A DNA stretch of 43,123 nucleotides, taken from positions 1 through 43,123 of the forward strand of contig ONMZ01000022.1 in the NCBI GenBank assembly GCA_900319075.1, written 5' to 3'. Every line of letters begins with the position of its first letter. The stretch's first letter is position 1. The notes under the pieces are model-generated. The model was not told the origin of the DNA. It ran no database searches and saw only the letters and a list, made by a program, of their open reading frames with translations. The DNA comes from an uncultured Eubacteriales bacterium. Lineage in GTDB: Bacteria > Bacillota > Clostridia > Oscillospirales > Ruminococcaceae. The position numbers and the translations under genes were made by a program. Below are positions 22,622-29,100 of this stretch, in pieces.

Positions 22622-23401
22622 ATGATAGAAAAAAACAGAGATAATGCAAAAATGGCTGAAACCGATCAGTGGGAAAGCCAGCTTATAGTTGGCAGAAATC
22701 CTGTGATCGAGGCTTTGAAGGCAGATAAACTCATAGATGTGATATATGTAAATTCCGCTGCCACAGGCTCGATAACACTTATCTGCAAAATGGCAAAGGA
22801 AAAGAATATCCTTGTAAAGCGGGTAAATGAGGTAAAGCTGAATAATATGGCAAAGGGCGCTTCGCATCAGGGAGTGATCGCTGTTGGAGCCTGTGCGGAA
22901 TATGTCGAGCCGCAGAGGCTTTTGGAGATAGCCTCTGAAAGGGGCGAGGATCCGTTTATTATCATTTGTGACGAGATAGAGGATCCCCACAATCTGGGTG
23001 CCATAATCAGGACGGCTGAGGCTGCGGGGGCGCACGGGCTGATAATTCCCAAGCGCAGGAGCGCAACGCTTAACCACACGGTTTTCAAATCCTCTGCCGG
23101 GGCGGCAAGCTGGCTGCCTGTGGCAAGGGTGGCAAATCTTGCTGCAACGGTGGATATGCTGAAGAAAAACGGAGTATGGATATTCGGAACGGATGGAAGC
23201 GGCGAAAGCTATGACAGGGTGAAAATAGACGGTCCGGTGGGACTGGTGATAGGTTCCGAGGGCTTTGGAATGAGCCGTTTGATGAAGGAAAAATGCGACT
23301 TTCTTTTAAGTCTTCCCATGGCGGGAAAGATAACCTCGCTCAACGCTTCGGTGGCGGCAGGAATATTTATGTATGAGATAGTAAGGCAGCGCAACAAATA
23401 A
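22622..23401 (+). CDS. rlmB: TrmH/RlmB family 23S rRNA 2'-O-methyltransferase
   Basis: SPOUT-class RNA 2'-O-ribose methyltransferase, 259 residues. The N-terminal substrate-binding part (VGRNPVIEAL at 23-32) is followed by the knotted SpoU domain. Its motifs are D-x-IEDPHNLGAIIRTAEAAGAHG (motif 1), GLVIGSEGFGM (motif 2) and LPMAGKITSLNASVAAGI (motif 3). The best match is RlmB, which methylates G2251 of 23S rRNA, but other TrmH members cannot be excluded. I use ATG 22622 (GGAAAGAGAT site) rather than the upstream in-frame start at 22571, which overlaps the promoter. The next gene follows after 19 bases. Confidence 0.92.
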   Translation: MIEKNRDNAKMAETDQWESQLIVGRNPVIEALKADKLIDVIYVNSAATGSITLICKMAKEKNILVKRVNEVKLNNMAKGASHQGVIAVGACAEYVEPQRLLEIASERGEDPFIIICDEIEDPHNLGAIIRTAEAAGAHGLIIPKRRSATLNHTVFKSSAGAASWLPVARVANLAATVDMLKKNGVWIFGTDGSGESYDRVKIDGPVGLVIGSEGFGMSRLMKEKCDFLLSLPMAGKITSLNASVAAGIFMYEIVRQRNK

Positions 23402-23420
23402 AAACGGGAGTTGATTTATC

Positions 23421-25886
23421 TTGGATAAGGATTTCTCAATCGAAGAGCTTTTATCTGAATATAACGAAAGACTGGACAGGCTTGGAGGGAAAAAGAAAGA
23501 GCCTGAAAAGGAGCCTGAGGAGCCTGCGGAGGAAAGCGCTGAGCAGGTAAAGGCTATGGCAGGCTTTACCTCGGAATTTGACAGCCAGCCGGACAGGTGG
23601 ATCCCGCCGGAGAGCCAGGAGGAGATAAAACCTGTTATCCCCCAGCAGCTGCCGGAGGATGAGATCGGGCAGAAAGATGACCAGCCGGCGGATCAGAACG
23701 AGTTTACACGCAGTACCGGCAATCCGGACGAGCTGCCTGCGGATATGCCTGCCGAGCAGGAGCTTATCCAGCAGATGGGTGAGCAGGATCAGCAGCAGGA
23801 CGAACAGGAAGAACGCAGAGAAAGAAACGAGCGCAACGCCGCAGTTATCAGCAACCTGTCCAAGATGAAAAAGCAGAAAACAAGACGTGGAGAGAATGTT
23901 TCACCAAAAAACAGAGCAAGCCTTAAAGATCTGAAGCTGGGTCTTACAGGCAAGATCATACCAAAGACAGAGGAATTTGACAAGGCGCAGATACCCGATA
24001 ATAACACCAGCTTTGAGGAGCGCTCGGAGTTTTTGTCCAAACGCAGACGCAAAAAGGTGGAAAATTTCAGGCTGGATACCGATGAGACAGGCGGTGAGAC
24101 CGTTGACAGGACCCCGGGCGGCAAGACGGCTTCGAGGGACGAATTTGAAAGCTTTGAACAGGCGCCTGAGCTTTTGTCGGATATTCTTGAGCTGAAAATG
24201 AGCCTGCGCCGCAGACTTCTGGTGCTTGTTATTGCGGCGGCTCTGGGAATACTTCTTACGCTGGCAAACGATTTCAGGATAGCGCTTTTGAGCATATTCG
24301 ACAGAACTGTTCACCCGGCAGTCTATACGGTGCTGAACGTGTTGTTGGGAGGCGTGGCCGTCTTTGAGGGCTATACGGTCATCAGGTCGGGAATAAAAAA
24401 TCTTATCAACGCAAATGCGGATTGTGATTCCATTGCGGCGATAGGAATGATAAGCGGATTGTTCTCCGGCTTTATGGCTCTTTTCTCCACAGGCTCGGTA
24501 AGCGGAAGATATTATCACATATACATAGTTGTGGGCATAGTCGGACTTGTTTGCAACACTATCGGCAAGCTCCTGATAGTGGACCGCACGGAAAACAATT
24601 TCAGATATATCGCCGGAGAGTACGACAGATACGCTGTGAAAACAGTGGAAAACGAAGATGTTGCGGCAAACTTCACCCAGGGATATGTTGACGAATATCC
24701 TATGCTTGCAAAGATGCAGAAAACAGAGTTTGTCAAGGACTTTATGAAAAACAGCTACTGTACAGATGCTGCGGACGCCCTTTCAAGGAGAGTAAGCCCG
24801 ATGATACTGCTGTGCGGACTGCTTCTGGGTCTTTTGTCCTTTGTGTTTGACAAGGGAGCGTCTTCGCCGGTGGATAAGATACTTGTGGCTCTGGCAGCTT
24901 ATGCGGGAACGGTAAGCATGTGCTCGTCGGCAGCGCTGATATTCGTTGTGAATATCCCTATGACAAGAGCATCTCAGAAATATCTGAAACACTCGGCAAT
25001 AATGATGGGATATAATTCGGTGGACGAGTTTTCACAGACCAACTCTGTGCTTGTTGAAGCAAAACAGCTTTTCCCCATGGGAATGGTCGACTTTATCAAA
25101 CTCAAGATGCTTTCCACCACCTCTCTTGAGGAATGTATACTTATGGCAGCAAGCCTTTCATGTCAGGCGGACAGCGTGCTGAAATCTGCCTTTTATAAGA
25201 TGCTGCGTGGAAAGACAGAGATGCTTTATCCTGTGGAAAGCTATATATATGAGGACGGACAGGGTCTTTCGGGCTGGATAGAGAATAAAAGGATACTCCT
25301 TGGGACCAGAGAGCTTATGGAAAACCACTCTATCGAGGGACTTCCCCCCCTTGCAAAGGAAATAGAGTACGCAGGAGAAAATGCTGCGGTTTATCTGTCC
25401 ATCTCCGGCGTTGTTACCACTCTTTTTGTGGTCAGGGCAGTTGCGAGCCCTTCCATCTCCAGCTGGATGCAGGAGCTTGAAAATGAGGGCGTTGTTACGG
25501 TGATAAGGACGGTGGACAGCTTCCTTACCAAGGACTTTATCTGTGATTCATTCGGCATTGAACCCGCAAGTATAAAATTTCTGCCTTTCAGGTATCATAA
25601 GGATTATGACGAGCAGACGGATTATGTTCCCAAAACACCTGCGTCGATGGTATGCAGCGGCCATTTCCAATCCCTGGCTATGCTTATACTGGGAGCAAAA
25701 AGGCTTAAAAACGCAGCAGATCTTGGAGTGGCTTTCCAGTTCGGCGGTATGACAATGGGCGCACTTTTATGCCTTATAATGAGTATAACCGGAGCGTTTG
25801 CCCAGATAAGCGCATCTGCGGTGCTGGGGTATAATATGCTTATGGTGATCGTTGCGATGCTCGTTCAGCAGTTCAAAAAGGTTTAA
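23421..25886 (+). CDS. P-type-ATPase-like membrane protein without catalytic motifs
   Basis: 821 residues. Residues 1-255 are a hydrophilic, probably disordered Glu/Gln/Lys-rich cytoplasmic extension. Hydrophobic helices follow near 264-282, 286-315, 337-357, 365-385, 460-476 and 486-511, then a cytoplasmic region (515-770), then two more at 776-796 and 800-816. The order matches metal-type (P1B) P-type ATPases. The CPC-A-L segment aligns with CSSAALIFVVNIP (501-513). The phosphorylation motif DKTGTLT is replaced by EAKQLFP (546-552), the nucleotide-domain G-x-G signature by EDGQGLSGWI...LLGTRELM (611-633), and the GDGxND hinge by LGAKRLKNAADLGVAF (757-772). It cannot form the aspartyl-phosphate and is presumably a non-transporting relative. 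Start TTG 23421 with CGGGAG 10 bases upstream. Confidence 0.72.
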   Translation: MDKDFSIEELLSEYNERLDRLGGKKKEPEKEPEEPAEESAEQVKAMAGFTSEFDSQPDRWIPPESQEEIKPVIPQQLPEDEIGQKDDQPADQNEFTRSTGNPDELPADMPAEQELIQQMGEQDQQQDEQEERRERNERNAAVISNLSKMKKQKTRRGENVSPKNRASLKDLKLGLTGKIIPKTEEFDKAQIPDNNTSFEERSEFLSKRRRKKVENFRLDTDETGGETVDRTPGGKTASRDEFESFEQAPELLSDILELKMSLRRRLLVLVIAAALGILLTLANDFRIALLSIFDRTVHPAVYTVLNVLLGGVAVFEGYTVIRSGIKNLINANADCDSIAAIGMISGLFSGFMALFSTGSVSGRYYHIYIVVGIVGLVCNTIGKLLIVDRTENNFRYIAGEYDRYAVKTVENEDVAANFTQGYVDEYPMLAKMQKTEFVKDFMKNSYCTDAADALSRRVSPMILLCGLLLGLLSFVFDKGASSPVDKILVALAAYAGTVSMCSSAALIFVVNIPMTRASQKYLKHSAIMMGYNSVDEFSQTNSVLVEAKQLFPMGMVDFIKLKMLSTTSLEECILMAASLSCQADSVLKSAFYKMLRGKTEMLYPVESYIYEDGQGLSGWIENKRILLGTRELMENHSIEGLPPLAKEIEYAGENAAVYLSISGVVTTLFVVRAVASPSISSWMQELENEGVVTVIRTVDSFLTKDFICDSFGIEPASIKFLPFRYHKDYDEQTDYVPKTPASMVCSGHFQSLAMLILGAKRLKNAADLGVAFQFGGMTMGALLCLIMSITGAFAQISASAVLGYNMLMVIVAMLVQQFKKV

Positions 25887-25909
25887 GAAAAAAGAAGGAG
25901 GCGAAAAAG

Positions 25910-27058
25910 ATGAGGTCAGGCGTAAGGATCCTGCTGCTGGCAGCGGCAGCAGCTTTGTGCTTTACTCTTGCAGGCTGTGAAAAGAAAAATGACAGCGGCG
26001 GGCAGGAATCCTCATCCTCGTCAGCCCCGGATTCCTCTGCAAATCCATCGACAGTTTCGGTAAAGAAATATACATTCCCCGAGTTCATGAGATCTCAGAA
26101 GGAACCGGATATGCTGTCCAGAGAGGTATATAAGAGCTTTGACAAGGACAGCGCAGAAACGACGGTAAAAGAGCAGCCTTTTAAGGATTATCAATGCAAA
26201 AAGTCCATCGGCGGAATGTTTTATACTTACAGTGAGGGCGAGTACGTGGGGCTTATCGATTCCGCCGGGAATGTTGTCATCAAGGCGGATAAGATATATG
26301 ATATAACTGCGGTCTCCGGCGATCTGATCGCTTGCTATTCCGACAAGGAACACAAAAAACCTTCGGATTATTACTACGTGACAAGCAGCGGCATGGCGGT
26401 CAAAGCCGACAGCAGCACCACCGGCTTCAGAGCAAATGCCATAACCGTGAACGCCCATACCGAACAGGCACCGGGAACACCAGAACCGGTACAGAGGTTC
26501 ACACTGGACATTGATCCTCGTGCTGTGAGAACTCCCACGGTGGAATATCCCGCAGGGAACAGCCTTTGGGATACCCTTGAAAAGTGCGAACCCCAGGCAA
26601 TAAATACAACGAAAAGCTACCGGGCATACTATAAGGCTACACGAAGCGGTGCGTCTTATTATATCTGTTTTGACGAATATTACAACTATTATGTCTATGA
26701 AGCGTCGTACGCAAGGATAAGAATGAAGATAGGCAGCGATATAGGTGAGTGTTACGTTCAGAGCTTTGACGATTATACGGAGCTTTCTAAAATGGTCAAA
26801 AGCTTCGGTAAAGCAGGATCGACTGTTATGCCTGACGGCAACGAGGGACTTGATTATGTCCAGATAACCTTCGGCATAAATTCAGCAGATCAGTACGCTA
26901 TGACAATGTCCTCGGACGGGTGGTGTTTTGTGGATAACCTTACCCATGTGAACCAGCCGGACAACAAGTTTTTCGCCTGCTACGACAAGGACAGCTTTGT
27001 GAGCCTTGTACAATGGGTGGATCAGGTGGTTTCCAAGGAGTATGCGGCAAAGAAATAA
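25910..27058 (+). CDS. Lipoprotein of unknown function
   Basis: 382 residues. It has a signal peptide with lipobox LAGC (20-23), so it is predicted to be a diacylglyceryl-anchored extracytoplasmic protein. A Ser/Asp/Ala-rich linker (24-50) follows. Residues 112-145 (VGLIDSAGNVVIKADKIYDI) resemble a WG-type beta repeat. The C-terminal half is Tyr-rich and probably a beta-sandwich domain. AAGGAGGCG precedes ATG 25910, 24 bases after the pseudo-ATPase stop, so the two are co-transcribed and may act together at the membrane (inference). The gene ends before a terminator. Confidence 0.83.
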   Translation: MRSGVRILLLAAAAALCFTLAGCEKKNDSGGQESSSSSAPDSSANPSTVSVKKYTFPEFMRSQKEPDMLSREVYKSFDKDSAETTVKEQPFKDYQCKKSIGGMFYTYSEGEYVGLIDSAGNVVIKADKIYDITAVSGDLIACYSDKEHKKPSDYYYVTSSGMAVKADSSTTGFRANAITVNAHTEQAPGTPEPVQRFTLDIDPRAVRTPTVEYPAGNSLWDTLEKCEPQAINTTKSYRAYYKATRSGASYYICFDEYYNYYVYEASYARIRMKIGSDIGECYVQSFDDYTELSKMVKSFGKAGSTVMPDGNEGLDYVQITFGINSADQYAMTMSSDGWCFVDNLTHVNQPDNKFFACYDKDSFVSLVQWVDQVVSKEYAAKK

Positions 27059-27074
27059 GAAATATGACCTACGA

Positions 27075-27105
27075 TGCAGGAACATGACACAGTTCCTGCA
27101 TTTTT
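27075..27105 (+). terminator. Terminator after the lipoprotein gene
   Basis: Arms TGCAGGAAC/GTTCCTGCA with an 8-base loop and T5. It closes the rlmB, pseudo-ATPase, lipoprotein unit. Confidence 0.9.
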
Positions 27106-27128
27106 CGTAAAAACAAGGGACTTTGCGG

Positions 27129-27157
27129 TTGACAATGAGGGGGTTGTGTGGTATACT
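27129..27157 (+). promoter_or_regulatory. Promoter of the TepA-like gene
   Basis: TTGACA (27129-27134), 17 bases, TATACT (27152-27157) with the extended context TTGTGTGG before the -10. Confidence 0.85.
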
Positions 27158-27232
27158 TAAATAGGTTATGACGGCGTTTTTGCATATTTTTCACACCGCT
27201 GCGAATACTCTTTTTAGAAGGAGAGTGAGCGT

Positions 27233-27964
27233 ATGTGTGAAAGCAGCGAAAAGGAAGCTTGTGTGCAGGAGGAAAAAAGGGACGATATATTGGAATTCGG
27301 CAGCGTGATGCTGTCAAATGCAAAGCACAATATCCATTGTCTGAACATAATCGGACAGGTGGAGGGTCACTATATCCTTCCGGCACAGAACAAGACCACA
27401 AAGTATGAACATATAATACCTGCTCTGGTAGCTATCGAGCAGGACAGGACCATTGAGGGACTGGTAATTATCCTTAACACCGTAGGCGGCGACGTGGAAG
27501 CCGGACTTGCCATTTCAGAGCTTATCGCAAGCATGAAAACTCCCACGGTTTCCCTTGTGGTGGGGGGAGGGCACTCTATCGGCGTTCCTTTGGCGGTGAG
27601 TGCAAAAAGGTCGTTTATTGTTCCAAGCGCAACTATGACCATCCACCCTGTAAGGATGAACGGAACAGTGTTGGGAGTTCCCCAGACCCTTTCCTACTTT
27701 GACAAGATGCAGGAAAGGATCGTGCGGTTCGTTTGCCACAATTCAAAAATGTCACCGGAGCGTTTCAGAGAGCTTATGCTCGCCACCGGACAGCTCGTTA
27801 TGGACGTGGGCTCGGTCATTGACGGAGAAACGGCTGTGAGAGAGGGTCTTATAGATGAGCTTGGGGGACTTAGCGATGTTATAGAATGTCTGTACGATAT
27901 GATAGAAAACAGTTCGGAAAAAGAGGTGATAGGCTGTGATCTTCACGGTGATCGACCTTTATGA
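27233..27964 (+). CDS. tepA: ClpP-fold serine peptidase, TepA-like
   Basis: 243 residues in the ClpP/crotonase-fold peptidase group. The ClpP-type N-V-G-G-x-V-E-A-G-L motif (82-91) is present. The catalytic serine is S115 in GGGHSIGVPLA and the catalytic histidine is H138 in TIHPVR; the aspartate is expected further on. TepA of Bacillus is a membrane-associated ClpP relative linked to protein translocation. The order tepA-small gene-ftsK/spoIIIE is also found around Bacillus tepA and spoIIIE, which supports the call; here uppP is inserted. An AGAAGGAGAG site precedes ATG 27233. Confidence 0.85.
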   Translation: MCESSEKEACVQEEKRDDILEFGSVMLSNAKHNIHCLNIIGQVEGHYILPAQNKTTKYEHIIPALVAIEQDRTIEGLVIILNTVGGDVEAGLAISELIASMKTPTVSLVVGGGHSIGVPLAVSAKRSFIVPSATMTIHPVRMNGTVLGVPQTLSYFDKMQERIVRFVCHNSKMSPERFRELMLATGQLVMDVGSVIDGETAVREGLIDELGGLSDVIECLYDMIENSSEKEVIGCDLHGDRPL

Positions 27965-28112
27965 TGTGTTTAGGACCGACCTTTTCCCCTGCACCCAGTG
28001 CAACCCCTGCACCCATTGCAACCCCTGCACCTATTGCAGGGAGCAAAAGCGAAGGGAAATGTTCAGCACCTGTCCGGGGGATTATCTGAGTAAGGACGGA
28101 TTTTATCTTTAG
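27936..28112 (+). CDS. 58-residue cysteine-repeat peptide, possibly YlzJ-like
   Basis: A short gene beginning at GTG 27936 with a strong AGAGGTGAT site (27922-27930) and a 29-base overlap with the end of the TepA-like gene. The product starts MIFTVIDLYDVF and then has six cysteines at every third position: C-T-Q-C-N-P-C-T-H-C-N-P-C-T-Y-C (19-34). The DNA of this part is an 18-base tandem repeat, about 2.7 copies. A further cysteine lies at C46. In Bacillus the gene at this place is ylzJ, whose product also begins MILYT, so it may be a YlzJ-family member with an inserted repeat. Function is unknown; metal binding is plausible. Confidence 0.68.
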   Translation: MIFTVIDLYDVFRTDLFPCTQCNPCTHCNPCTYCREQKRREMFSTCPGDYLSKDGFYL

Positions 28113-28146
28113 AAAAATGATATAAATTGTGTGGGAGGAAATAATA

Positions 28147-29010
28147 ATGAGTTTGATAAGTGCCATATTCCAGGCTATCATTCAGGGACTTACAGAGTTT
28201 CTGCCGGTTTCCAGCTCGGGACATCTTTCTCTTTATCAGCATTTTACCGGCAACAGCGGAGAAGGAGCACTTTTCTTTTCTGCGGTCCTGCACCTGGGCA
28301 CCCTGCTTGCGGTGTTTGTTGCATACCGTGTAAGGATCATAAATATGATAAAAGAGTTTTTCTCCATGATAGGGGATATAAGCCACAAGAAGTTTTCGCT
28401 CAAAGAGGCTAACGCCGACAGAAGAATGGTGGTCATGGTCATCGCTTCTACCCTTTGTCTGCTGCCTTTTGCTATATTCAAGGGCTGGTTCGAGTCGGTG
28501 GCGGAGGATTCAAGCATTTTTGCAGAGGGTCTTTGCTTTTTGTACACCGCAGCGATCCTTTTCCTTTCCACAAAATGCATGAACGGCAGAAAAAAGGCAG
28601 GCAATATCACCGGGAGAGATTCGGTGGTCATAGGACTTTTCCAGGGAGTCGCTTTGCTTCCGGGAGTTTCAAGGTCAGGCTCTACCATAAGCGCCGGACT
28701 TTTCTGCGGCTTGTCAAGAGCTACGGCTGTGGAGTATTCCTTTATCCTGGGAATGCCTGCAATACTTGCAGGCTGTCTGTCTGAGCTTTTGAAGGCAATA
28801 AAGGAAGGGGCAGCTATCCAGTGGGGTCATTGCTTTATTGGTTTTGTAGTTGCTGCCGCTGTGGGTCTGGGTGCTATCAAGCTTATAAACTGGCTGGTAA
28901 AGTCAGACAGGTTCAAGATATTTGCCATCTATACCTTGGCTTTGGGCGGCGTTGTGCTGCTTATCTCCATAATCGAGGCAATAAAGGGCTCGCCTATCAC
29001 TTTTGCATAA
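28147..29010 (+). CDS. uppP: Undecaprenyl-diphosphatase
   Basis: Integral membrane phosphatase (BacA family) that regenerates undecaprenyl phosphate for cell-wall synthesis and confers bacitracin tolerance, 287 residues. Both active-site motifs are present: GLTEFLPVSSSGHL (14-27) and PGVSRSGSTISAG (about 174-186). Several hydrophobic helices follow the usual pattern. I start at ATG 28147 because GGGAGGA lies 7 bases upstream; a GTG at 28129 is in frame but has no site. A terminator follows. It fits with the penicillin-binding protein and lipid genes further on. Confidence 0.96.
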   Translation: MSLISAIFQAIIQGLTEFLPVSSSGHLSLYQHFTGNSGEGALFFSAVLHLGTLLAVFVAYRVRIINMIKEFFSMIGDISHKKFSLKEANADRRMVVMVIASTLCLLPFAIFKGWFESVAEDSSIFAEGLCFLYTAAILFLSTKCMNGRKKAGNITGRDSVVIGLFQGVALLPGVSRSGSTISAGLFCGLSRATAVEYSFILGMPAILAGCLSELLKAIKEGAAIQWGHCFIGFVVAAAVGLGAIKLINWLVKSDRFKIFAIYTLALGGVVLLISIIEAIKGSPITFA

Positions 29011-29026
29011 TACATAGCATATATGA

Positions 29027-29059
29027 CAAAAAAGTCTGAAAGGGTTTTCAGACTTTTTT
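29027..29059 (+). terminator. Terminator after uppP
   Basis: Arms AAAAAAGTCTGAAA/TTTCAGACTTTTTT around a short loop, ending in T6. Confidence 0.92.
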
Positions 29060-29100
29060 GCGACTTTTAACAGTTATTTTTGAAAGGAAAATGTTTTAAT

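Noticed and set aside
23901-24518. Open frame of 205 codons opposite the pseudo-ATPase gene
   Set aside because: Antisense shadow of a gene with a continuous frame and good membrane topology; no ribosome binding site.
27950-28040. CRISPR-like or unstable intergenic repeat at the 18-base tandem units
   Set aside because: The units are adjacent without spacers, few in number and in frame within a small gene.
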